A program made the translations under genes and the position numbers. A model generated the notes under the pieces. The model was not told the DNA's origin. It worked only from the letters and a program-made list of their open reading frames with translations, and did no database searches. This document shows positions 30,627 to 39,926 of a stretch of DNA of 64,000 nucleotides, in pieces (the first letter of the stretch is position 1; each line of letters starts with the position of its first letter). Source of the DNA: Picochlorum sp. 'celeri' (lineage: Eukaryota; Chlorophyta; Trebouxiophyceae); contig JAACMV010000008.1 in NCBI GenBank assembly GCA_010909725.1, forward strand, positions 868,001-932,000, read 5' to 3'.

Positions 30627-33554
30627 ATGACTGCGGGAGAGTGTAACACAGAGGCTGTGACCTTGAATGGTCATAGGCACGGTCCAGACTGTGGGCATGA
30701 AATGGTGAAGCATGACGATCATTATGACTATGTTAGTGACGATGGTGAGCTTCATCATCGAATAGAGGAGCCTGTATGCTGTGAAGTGCACGAGCGATCA
30801 CGCGAACCTCTTTTTGTGTCTCATGGTCTCTTTTCGACACTCATAAAGTGCGTGCATTTCAATATATTTACATCTATTGTCTATATCAGATATATACTAG
30901 CCCGGTGTTGTTCTGTGAGACTATGGTAGTGACTGTGGGTGGTTTCCTTGTGCAGGGGGAAGGGAATCAGTTTAAAACAGGTTGCAGAAAGGTGCTTGGG
31001 GCAGGATTGCTCTCTTTCTTGTTGTGAGCCACATTCTCCTTCGTATGAGAAGAGATCCCTGCTAGAAAAGGACAACGGTGCTGGCAAGGACTCAAGCCTC
31101 AAAGTCACAAAAATCTACTGTGAGGGTATATGTTGTCCGATGGAAGTTCCAGTGATAGACTCCTGCTTGAAGAAATTGAACGGTGTGCGTCAAGTTGAAG
31201 TAGCTGTAGTTACTAAAACTGTGACAGTGAGACATGTGGAGGGTTTGGCATCCCCCGCTGCAATGGTAGCTGCACTGAATGAAGTCCGAATGGATGCTTC
31301 ATTGACATTTCCCAGAAAACAGGTTCAGGGGGCCCGTTCATGGTTACCTCCGTGGCATGTATGGGTGTCTGCATTTCTTCTCATTGCATCATTATTCTAC
31401 TATCTAGCAGGTCCAACTGGTTGGGAGTGGATGGAATACCTCAAGTATGTTGCACTCGGGGCTGTGGCATTGCCAATGCCTGGTATCCTTTTAAAAGCTT
31501 TGGGTGCATTGAGGCATGGCATTTTTGATATCCACCTTTTGATGACTCTCGCGGTATCTGGAGCAATTGCAATTGGCGAATATACTGAGGCGGGAACGGT
31601 TGTAGTCCTGTTCTCTGTGGCTGATTTCTTGGAAAGTAGATGCACTGGCCAGGCAAGAGATGCAATTTCATCGGTTCTCTCTTTGAGACCAGAAACTGCC
31701 ATATTGGCAGAAAGCGGAGAGGAAATATCCGCAGCCTTGGTTCCAATAGGGACATCTGTATTGGTTCGTGCAGGAGAAAAGTCAGCATTAGATGGGATTG
31801 TTTTGTCAGGAACATCAGCCTTTGACGAAAGTATGCTGACAGGGGAAAGTGTTCCTATTGTGAAATCGATCGGTGATCAGATTAAAGCTGGTACTATGAA
31901 CACAGGAAATAGCATGGTTATTATTAGGACGGAGACCACTGCGGATAAAACTTTTGTCGCAGGCATGGCCAAGCTTGTAGAGCAAGCGACATCGCGTCAG
32001 AGTCCATCTGAAGCTGCAGTGGCAAAGTTTGCCAAAGTATACACACCTCTAGTCATAATCACCTGTATTCTCCTGGCTTTTGTTCCATGGTCTGATCCGA
32101 ATGCAGATAGGAAGGAATGGGTTTACTTGTCCTTGGAAGTTTTGGTGATTGCATGTCCATGTGCGCTTGTTCTCTCCACTCCAGTCACCATTGTATCAGC
32201 ACTGGCCCGTGCAGCCCAGGCAGGGGTGTTGATAAAAGGGGGACTTGTGCTCGAAACATTGTCCTCGATCCGGGTGGTATCATTCGACAAGACGGGTACA
32301 CTAACAAAAGGTTCATTCCTGATCTCTGACATAGAAGTATCTCCAGAGCAAGACAGGTGGGATGCCAATGGCATCCTGCGGTTGTTGGGTAGTTTGGAGA
32401 GAGGCAGCAGCCATCCTTTTGCAGCTGCAATTTCGGGAAAAGCTGCGTCTTTAGGAATTCAGTGCGATCTTTATGTTAAAACAAGTCAGTCAATTCCTGG
32501 CTCGGGTATGATGGGCATTGTTGATGGCTACGCAGTCAAAGCTGGGACAGCAGCCTTCATTGCCCTGGACCTTTCAGAAGAACAGAGCTCAAGGCTCATC
32601 AAAGCATCTGAGAGATATCAAAATAAAGGACTGACAACATGTTTTGTTAGTATTGATGAAACTTTTGTATGTACCATATCCGCTAAAGATGTTACAAGAG
32701 CGGAGGCCAGAGAATCTATCTCTGCGCTGAAAGATCTTGGAATTACTCCTGCTATGCTTACAGGCGATAACAAGTCTGTAGCTCTTGCCGTAGGTAGAGA
32801 AGCAGGTATCGAGGAAGAAAATATCCACGCCGAGTTGATGCCACAAGACAAGCTGAATTTGGTCTCTCAATATCAAGTCAACCATCTGGGTCAGTCACCA
32901 TGTTGTCGCCAAGTCAGACCAATCGATCGTTGCGTGCAGAAATTCAGACAACTGATATTTTGCAATTTCCCAAGAAGAACAGGAAATGGCCTCGATCATG
33001 AGCACAGCATTGCTCATGTTGGAGATGGTGTCAATGATGCTCCTGCATTGGCAGCTGCCAATGTTGGTATAGCTATGGGAGTTGCTGGAGCAGCAGCTGC
33101 TTTGGAAGCAGGCGACGTAGCCCTTTTCACCAACGATTTGCGCATGATCCCAGCATTGGAAAGGCTCTCTAGATCAGCAAGGAAGACTATTGTTTTCAAC
33201 ATAGCATTCTCTGTGACAACCAAAGCAGTTGTCCTTGCTCTAGCATTTGCAAAGCTCTTCACGCTCTGGGCTGCCGTGCTGGTCGACGTAGGCACTGCAC
33301 TCTTTGTGACATTGATGGGGTTGAGGATGCTGCGCTATGATTTCAAACTGGGAGATGATGTTCCAAAGATTTGCATCGGAGAGTCTGCCAAATGCTGCTC
33401 CTCTGGAACTTGCTGCAATAATCAGTCCACAGGAGACATGCATCCTCCCTGTTGCAGCCTAGGAACATCCACACATCAGCATGGTCACGAACAGACCCAT
33501 CCCAAGAACTGCTGTGACCATGGCCATGATGTGGAAATGTCCTTGCCAAAGTGA
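30627..33554 (+). CDS. Heavy-metal P1B-type ATPase (HMA2/4-like, Zn/Cd)
   Basis: Pumps soft metal ions across a membrane. Exon 1 (30627-30847) is His-rich (HGPDCGHEMVKHDDHYDY); exon 2 (30956-33554) carries the rest, 939 aa in total with a 108-bp GTGCGT intron. One HMA domain at about residue 122-165 has GICCPMEVP, the form found in plant Zn/Cd ATPases in place of GMTCxxC. Eight hydrophobic segments, TGES (LTGESVP), IACPCAL in the metal channel, DKTGTLTKG phosphorylation site and GDGVNDAPAL are all present. The tail is rich in Cys-Cys and His (CCSSGTCC, HQHGHEQTHPKNCCDHGH), typical of metal-binding C-termini. An unusual insertion sits before the GDGVND motif. Confidence 0.93.
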
Positions 33555-34230
33555 CAACCCTCCAGGGTTGAATATTTACTATGTTTTGCTACTACTATCG
33601 TGAATCTCTTTTTGCCGCATGTATACTATATATATACTACCACGCAATTAGTGTGGGTTACAGCACCCATGGCAACGTAGTGTCACCCCCTCTTGAGAAC
33701 AAGGCGCCCAACGTTCGGATGAGGCCTCATCCGCACATGTCTACCATCCCCATATGGTCCCATCAACCATCGAGCGTGATGGGACGATAAGGTTTCACGC
33801 ACGCGGTCTCCTCTGACGCGTGGAAATCAATGCCTCCGATACCCACTACATGGATAAAAAGCAAATACAAGAGATTTCAATACATTTATAAATCTATTAA
33901 ACTTCATTTTATTCGAGCAAACCCATCTCATCAGCAACGTGCAGAACGTGGCCGCCAGGAAACAAGTCTACCATCGCGAAAGACTCTATCCGACACTAGG
34001 TTCGTGCTTGTATCCACTCCCCATCTCGGAAATGTTGCATAAATGAGTGATTATATCTAATATGATACCATATATATATTCATTGCAGAAGTTTGAGGGC
34101 ATTCAAAGCAAACAAGGTCACCCAGCACGTGTCAGACGGGGAGCGTGAGTATCCAAGCGCGCCTGAAACAGAGTTTTTCGGTATACTATACGATACCCGA
34201 CATCGACGCGACGAGCGTATCTGATTCATC
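33555..34230. other. Spacer, no gene supported
   Basis: About 675 bp between the ATPase and an unknown gene. Short open frames at 33581-33790 and 33830-34042 have no recognisable sequence. It contains one copy of a dispersed 27-bp repeat at 33646-33672. Confidence 0.45.
33646..33672 (+). repeat. Dispersed 27-bp repeat, copy 1
   Basis: An exact 27-bp match, starting AATTAGTGTGGG and ending CACCCATGG, to 48286-48312. Located about 90 bp downstream of the metal ATPase stop. Confidence 0.85.
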
Positions 34231-34866
34231 ATGTCGAGCTTACTGAGAAGATTGACAACACAATTAGATCAAACAGCGGCCATCCAAAGTGGTCCTGAGG
34301 AGGATCAGTTCCAGAGAAATCACCAGGTCTCTGAAGTGGATGCCAGAGATAAGGGAAAGTTGGCATCTGCCGTATCCTTCAACGATTTTAGTATGCATGT
34401 CATGTTGGATGGTGATCATCAGGTGCAATACGATGAGACACCGTGTGATGCAAGCACGATGGCTGGTTGTGAAAAGGAGAGACCCATGACACAGCCAGTG
34501 TCGATTCCAACCGCCTCTCAGGGTGTGAACATGTCGAACAACAATGATAAGGCTCCACCTTCTCCCTTGTTCATTTCCAAAACATTAAAAGTTCCTAGGA
34601 CATCTGTAGCATCTATACTGGGAACACCAAAAGCATCAACAGTGGCTGCTGCAGAGACACCGCGTTCCTCATTGGACTTGATTGAAACATCAAGTATGCC
34701 AACTCCACGTGCGTCGTTGTCTTCTAGGGATGCAGAAGGGGACGGAAGCGTTCCTGTTTCCCCCAGATCCCCCAAGACTCCTGGAGGAAGGAGGAAGAAG
34801 CAGAACAAGATTCATGGTCTTGACTACTATGAATTTTGCGAACTTGTTCGTGCTGGCAGTCTGTGA
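34231..34866 (+). CDS. Unknown Ser/Thr-Pro-rich protein
   Basis: 211 aa from ATG at 34231, no intron. Mostly predicted disordered, with many proline-directed phosphorylation-like sites (PPSPLF, LGTPKAS, ETPRSS, MPTPRAS, SPRSPKTPGGRRKKQNK) and a short ordered end (IHGLDYYEFCELVRAGSL). No family recognised. The SP/TP density and the basic GGRRKKQNK patch suggest a nuclear or cytoskeletal regulatory protein controlled by CDK- or MAPK-type kinases, as inference. Confidence 0.55.
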   Translation: MSSLLRRLTTQLDQTAAIQSGPEEDQFQRNHQVSEVDARDKGKLASAVSFNDFSMHVMLDGDHQVQYDETPCDASTMAGCEKERPMTQPVSIPTASQGVNMSNNNDKAPPSPLFISKTLKVPRTSVASILGTPKASTVAAAETPRSSLDLIETSSMPTPRASLSSRDAEGDGSVPVSPRSPKTPGGRRKKQNKIHGLDYYEFCELVRAGSL

Positions 34867-34996
34867 GAAGAAATTTTCAAGTTTTCATGCGCTAGATAGT
34901 ATCGTTGTTGTGATGAGACATGGACCTATGATGTCTATTCCTATGGAGTTGAGGGAATCTAGGTAGATTTTGCTGCTCTCCAAAGCATCAGCCCAG

Positions 34997-35464
34997 ATGT
35001 TTTTTCTCATGCTGATTTTGGACTTTTCATTCAGTGCATTCAAAGCGCAGAAGTGCGACGATGTACGTTTTCAGCCTGCATGCCAAGATATTGTTCAAGA
35101 TGCCAATTTTGGCTGTGAATGGTGTGGGTCTACTGATGATAATTGTTTTTTCTCAGCCTGTATGAGCAATTTGTATTACTTAACTGGATTAATTGCATAT
35201 GTAAAATATCTATACTATTCTTTTAGAATTGAATGTATCGTCTTTGCATCTACATGCTTGTTTGTTGTCAATGTCGCTTCCAAATCATCCCACCATTCTT
35301 CCAAAAAAGTTTCTGCTATTATTCTAAACCAAGGGGACCACAGCAGACCGTTGTTAGGCTCCATCATTTCCTTCAGTTCTGCTCTTGTTACGTACGCTGT
35401 CGCCTGTACTTCATCCGCATTTGGATTGAGAACCACATTGGGCACTTTTGCAAATAGAATATAA
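34997..35464 (+). CDS. Possible small secreted Cys-rich protein
   Basis: From ATG at 34997, a hydrophobic signal-peptide-like start (MFFLMLILDFSFSAFKA) is followed by a cysteine cluster CDD...CQD...CEWCGSTDDNCFFSAC, similar in spacing to PSI-type modules. Read straight through, the frame ends at 35464 and overlaps isopentenyl diphosphate isomerase antisense by 250 bp, which is unlikely; a GTATGA...TTTTAG intron near 35160-35224 would end it soon after the cysteine cluster. The true extent is unclear, and it could be non-coding. Confidence 0.25.
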   Translation: MFFLMLILDFSFSAFKAQKCDDVRFQPACQDIVQDANFGCEWCGSTDDNCFFSACMSNLYYLTGLIAYVKYLYYSFRIECIVFASTCLFVVNVASKSSHHSSKKVSAIILNQGDHSRPLLGSIISFSSALVTYAVACTSSAFGLRTTLGTFANRI

Positions 35465-36057
35465 TCCATCTCATGCTCCCCCCAAGGTGCATCAGGCCCC
35501 CATGTCTTCTCATCTCGGGCACAATAATGGAGCCTCGTTAGAAATTTAAAATCCTCAGGCGATGAAAAAGTTTCCGGGGAGATGCCAAGTTCGTGCTCCA
35601 ATTTCCGAATTGCAGCCCGAGCTGCTCCAGGTGCACTACCATTGCAAACATCTTCCTTTGTGTCCACCTCCGTGGGCTCATATCCATACAAAGGATGACT
35701 ACAGCATGTATTCGTCCATACATGAGGAAATGTGATTTTCGACCCAGCTCGTTGCTGCAGTAACAGACGATCGTCTTGATCAAAAAGAAATACTGAAAAT
35801 GCCCTGTGCAACAAGCCTCTTGGTTGCTCACCCTCAAAACGATGAGCCTGGTACTTACTCGAATGACCTACTATCTCATCACCTTCATCCACCAAAATGC
35901 ACTCATCTCGCTTCATAAACTCCTCCTGCGTTCCGCTTCCGTCCCAAGTGTGCTGTTGTGCAGACCCGTTCATGACGCTCTGCACAAAAGTCCTATGAAA
36001 GCGGTCTCTTGTCGTATCTAGGAGTTTCCAGGAAGAAGACAGGCGTTGAACAAACAT
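35215..36057 (-). CDS. IDI: Isopentenyl-diphosphate delta-isomerase, type I
   Basis: Interconverts isopentenyl and dimethylallyl diphosphate for isoprenoid synthesis. The 280-aa intronless product has the Nudix-like type I fold with the catalytic Cys in TNTCCSHPL, the metal/Glu motif HELGIS and the second catalytic Glu in WGEHEMDYILF. The 45 residues before the conserved RDECILVDE region look like an organelle-targeting leader. Strong match over the whole length to plant and algal IDI. Confidence 0.95.
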   Translation of the reverse strand: MFVQRLSSSWKLLDTTRDRFHRTFVQSVMNGSAQQHTWDGSGTQEEFMKRDECILVDEGDEIVGHSSKYQAHRFEGEQPRGLLHRAFSVFLFDQDDRLLLQQRAGSKITFPHVWTNTCCSHPLYGYEPTEVDTKEDVCNGSAPGAARAAIRKLEHELGISPETFSSPEDFKFLTRLHYCARDEKTWGPDAPWGEHEMDYILFAKVPNVVLNPNADEVQATAYVTRAELKEMMEPNNGLLWSPWFRIIAETFLEEWWDDLEATLTTNKHVDAKTIHSILKE

Positions 36058-36405
36058 GAGAGCATTTCAATCCATGCAAAGTCCTATCCATGACTGGGAA
36101 TTTCATCAGCCAGCCAGTATAGTTTCTTAAAAAGTGGAATTAGATAATTGTGCAATATAGAGTCTCTCTTTGTCTATATTCCGGAACAGTGCGTTTTTAT
36201 TCATAATTATTAACCGCATATGAGTTACATGTATTCATGCGCGGAGAGGAAATCGCTGTGATTTCAATAGTTCAAAGGTTGGCTTTCTCCAGCTCTTTGG
36301 AAGGGAGGGCTTGTCACGGGTATGGTGCGTTTCACTAGTCTCTTCTCAAGATTCAGCGAGGTCCAGACTCACATAGATTGTATGACTTCTGTATAGGATT
36401 GGAAT
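36058..36405. other. Divergent promoter region between IDI and the F-box-like gene
   Basis: About 350 bp between two divergent starts. No coding signal; presumably holds both promoters. Confidence 0.45.
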
Positions 36406-37596
36406 ATGTTGCCGCAGGATGTCCTGGGGATCATCCTGATGAAATATGTGACAAAGTCTGAAGAGACTTTAGCAGGCATGGATGGGGCACATGGCAGTGT
36501 CAGTCTCAGCACGCTGCAGAAAAGGCTTTGGACGGCTTCCTCTGTATGCTCTAGTTGGAAACATTCTCTCAAAGATAGTTCTTGTATGGGTGACATCCAT
36601 ATCAAGCTCGATATCTATGAAGTGTTGATGCTCTGCCAACCCAGGGATGGAGAATCTCATCAGCCTGCCCCTCCCCGCTCTTTGTTTGACTTTCTACATA
36701 ATACTGCCACTAGGATGGTTATTATTCCTTGTCGGAATAATCAAGGCGACGGTGATATGCTTCAGTATACAGATCCATCATCTTTCCTGCAGGATGTTGC
36801 CACACTTGCACCCCAGCTAGAATTCCTCCAATTTCTCGAGGTGAATTTGCCTGACACCTGGAGAAATAATTCATCATTTAGGGCGGAAACAATCAGATCA
36901 TTAAAATGTTTGAAAGAGTTGGTGCTGCGAAAATTCACTCTGTATGATTTTGAGCACCTTCCAGGTTCCCTACGCCATCTCACCATTGAGTATGGTGAAA
37001 TTTGGGAGAAAGATATTCTCACCTCCCACTCAATCTCTATAGTGAACATCCCGTCAGGAATATTTCTGGAAACTCTTTCAGTTAAAAAGATAGGAGTTGT
37101 CGGTGTTATTACTCGACAAGCATTGCATCAAGTCGTTCATCTGAATCTGGATGCCATGTATGTCCTCATGAGTGTTGCAGTGGAGGACACAGAACTACTA
37201 GATGTCTTCCAGCGCCCGTATAGAGAGGGGGCATATGTCCCACCTCATATCCTTGGAGACTGGAATGCTGTGGAAACGAGTCACAGGGCAACTGATGCCG
37301 CCTGCACAGTCCTCTTGGAATCCATGGGTAACTCAAAAACACTCCAGTCAATGACTATATCTGGCGAGGGAGCCCACTCTCTCAAAATAATACCCTCACT
37401 CACTGGACAAGAGTACCGTATGCTATCTTGGATCTCCAGCATCACAGAGCAGGCATCTTCCTTGCTGTATGGCATGAATGGTGAGGAATTTCAAGAAAGA
37501 TTGGCTGCCCTCAAGATGATGAGAGTCATCGATTCGGACAGAATGCAGATTGATACCACAGAGTCCTCATTCCGTTTCCAGATTAAAAACAATTAA
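36406..37596 (+). CDS. F-box-like protein with divergent leucine-rich region
   Basis: 396 aa, intronless. The start MLPQDVLGIILMKYV...LQKRLWTASSVCSSWKHSL has the spacing of an F-box (LPxDVL...VCxxW), which would bind SKP1 in an SCF ubiquitin ligase. The middle section has irregular leucine-rich repeats (LKELVLRKF, LPGSLRHLTIEYGEI, LETLSVKKIGVVG). The C-terminal 100 residues show no motif. The substrate is unknown. Its stop is only 10 bp before the start codon of heme oxygenase on the same strand, which leaves no room for a separate promoter. Confidence 0.6.
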   Translation: MLPQDVLGIILMKYVTKSEETLAGMDGAHGSVSLSTLQKRLWTASSVCSSWKHSLKDSSCMGDIHIKLDIYEVLMLCQPRDGESHQPAPPRSLFDFLHNTATRMVIIPCRNNQGDGDMLQYTDPSSFLQDVATLAPQLEFLQFLEVNLPDTWRNNSSFRAETIRSLKCLKELVLRKFTLYDFEHLPGSLRHLTIEYGEIWEKDILTSHSISIVNIPSGIFLETLSVKKIGVVGVITRQALHQVVHLNLDAMYVLMSVAVEDTELLDVFQRPYREGAYVPPHILGDWNAVETSHRATDAACTVLLESMGNSKTLQSMTISGEGAHSLKIIPSLTGQEYRMLSWISSITEQASSLLYGMNGEEFQERLAALKMMRVIDSDRMQIDTTESSFRFQIKNN

Positions 37597-37606
37597 TTTA
37601 TACACT

Positions 37607-38655
37607 ATGGTTGTATCACACATTCAATCCAGGACTGCAATCATTGCTCCAAGGAATGGGATAACGCTACCCACCAACCGCAAGGCGTATTCACCACAAC
37701 ATGGATGCCGGTATCGACCTCGTCTCATGACGAATCAGGAGCGTATTGTTACTAGAGTACATAATGAGGTAGAGCAGAGGACTGGCGAGGCTACAGATGA
37801 AGAAAAACGTACGTTGTATGGTTGCTTGTCTTCCAGAACTGACTTGGGACATGGATCTGAGTGTTGGGTTGGTTTCTCATGTGCAGCGTTTTTGGATGAG
37901 TTAAGACAGTACGCCATGAAATTACACACAAGAGAGCAGGCTCCAGCAGAGGGCCAGGCAGAGGCACCAAAGGACCAGAAGCCAGTACGTACATCTCTTG
38001 TCTTTCTTTCTTTGTCTTCACACTGTTCTCATATGAGCTTTTTCATATCCTTCTTGCAGTTTGTGCCAACGAAACAGGGGTATCTGCGTTTCATGGAGGA
38101 ATCCAAGATTGTCTATGATGCCTTTGAAACTATAGTTGCTTCAGATCCCACATGTACGTCTTTCTCTACAGCTGATATGCTCAACTGTTCCAAAAATTCA
38201 TCATGTCTTGTTGTGTAGATGAGGGCTTGAGAAATAATGGGCTTGAGCGTGGGGATGCCCTGGCGGAAGATATTCAGTATGCTGTGAACACATGGGGCCT
38301 CACTGCATGCAGCCCTTCAGCAGATAGTCCAGGGGCGCAGTATGCTTCCTTGTTACGAGAACTGTCAGAATCTTCTCCCCCTGCGTTCATATGCCATTAC
38401 TATAACTATTATTTTGCTCATACCGCTGGTGGAAGAATGATTGGCAAACAAGTATCTGAGGCTGTGCTGGATGGATGGTTGGGTAAATTCTACCAATGGG
38501 AAGGCAACGTCAGGGACCACTTGGACAAGGTCAGAGAGGTTTTGAATGCCATGGCAACGGGTTGGTCGCAACAGGAAAAGACTGCCTGTTTGGAGGAGAC
38601 TCCCAAGACATTCCAAATGAGTGGTTCCTTGTTAAGGCTCATTGCAGAGCAGTAG
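37607..38655 (+). CDS. HO1: Heme oxygenase, plant plastid type
   Basis: Opens heme to biliverdin with reduced ferredoxin, the first step of bilin synthesis. Four exons (37607-37808, 37887-37984, 38060-38153, 38219-38655) joined at three GTACGT introns of 78, 75 and 65 bp give 276 aa. The first 60 residues look like a plastid transit peptide. Family features are FLDELRQYAMKLHTREQ (the proximal heme-ligand His in KLHT), FVPTKQGYLRFMEESKIVYDAFE, NNGLERGDAL, and FICHYYNYYFAHTAGGRMIGKQV with the distal glycine-rich helix. First ATG after the upstream gene's stop, so likely translated from a shared or re-initiating transcript. Confidence 0.93.
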
Positions 38656-38843
38656 TAATACATACAATAGAGCGATGTAATACGACAATGTCCCCATCAA
38701 ATGGTTTCTCTGTGCGGTCCGTACCGGATGGAATCATTGGATTGCAATGGCCCCATCAATCATTGAATGAGACTGGTCATTATATCCGCCAATAATGGGA
38801 CGGTATTAAAAAAAAAGATATTGGTAGTCTGGATATACGAGCC

Positions 38844-39893
38844 ATGAGGTTGCAGCTCGTGCAAAAGGTGGAAAACGCCCATGAGGACTCCATCTGGACA
38901 GTCTCTTGGGTTCCGGGAAAGAAACAGTTTGTAACTGGATCTGTGGATGAAAATGTTAATATTTGGGAGGAGAGTGGGTCCGCTGAGGAGGTAGCCATCT
39001 CACAAGTCCATACGCTGGTACGTTTGGGTTGCTTTTGCGTTGAATTTCTGCACGATTCATGGTTGCCAAGAGAATAGATGGCATTAGATTGATTTTATGG
39101 TATGATGACGTAGAGTGGCGTTTCCCTTGGGGCAGTGAGTGTCTGTGTCGATTCGACAGGACAGTATGGAGCTGTAAACAGTCTTGATTCAAAAATCAAT
39201 GTTTGGAGCATGGATGGCTATTCTATTGTGGGTGACATGATCAAAATGGGTCCTTCAGAGTGCTGGGATATTGCATTTATGCCGAAAAGGTCGGAATCTG
39301 ATCCTCTTGTGTTGGCAATGGCAGGGGGTAGTACAAACTGTCTGCGACTGTGGAATGTCTTGGAGAACAAGGAGGTCGCGACATTTGAGATTCCTTCTGA
39401 TACCGAGAAAAAGCGGAGGGAATTATTTACGCTTAGTGTTGCTGTCAGTCCTGATGGGAAATATATTGCCGGGGCTGGAATGGATGGTATCATTGCTATT
39501 TTTGAGGTAGAATCAGGAAAACTGGTTGGGAAGAGCGAAGATCATTCCAAACCCGTCAGAAAACTAGCCTTCAGTCCAGATTCAAAATATGTTGTTTCAG
39601 CGTGTGATGATATGCACGTGGGGATTTTCGAGGCAGCCACCGGTAATACAATTCAAGTCTTGTCAGGACACGAGTCATGGGTCCTTGGGGTTGCAGTTCA
39701 TCCTGATGGGAAGGTTTTGGCAACTGGTGGCTCAGATGGAAAGGTGAAACTATGGGATCTAGATGATAACAAGTGTATTCAAACTGTATCTGAGCACACT
39801 GATCAAGTTTGGGGAGTAGCATGGTCTGATGATGGAAAGCGGCTTGCTAGTGTCTCAGATGATAGATCAATAATTGTGTATGCACTCCTTTAA
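38844..39893 (+). CDS. WD40 protein SKI8/WDR61 (VIP3) type
   Basis: Part of the Ski exosome-adaptor complex and of the Paf1 transcription complex. Exon 1 (38844-39017) ends VHTL and exon 2 (39114-39893) continues SGVSLGAVSVCVDSTGQYG over a 96-bp GTACGT intron; 317 aa. It is made wholly of seven WD40 blades (VNIWEE, KINVWSM, LRLWNV, AIFEVES, GIFEAATG, VKLWDLDD, IIVYALL). The blade order and length match SKI8 proteins, with the diagnostic phrases HPDGKVLATGGSDGKVKLWDL and DQVWGVAWS. AATAAATAA follows the stop. Confidence 0.85.
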
Positions 39894-39926
39894 AACTCAT
39901 GTGTACATGTGTAATAAATAAGCGAG

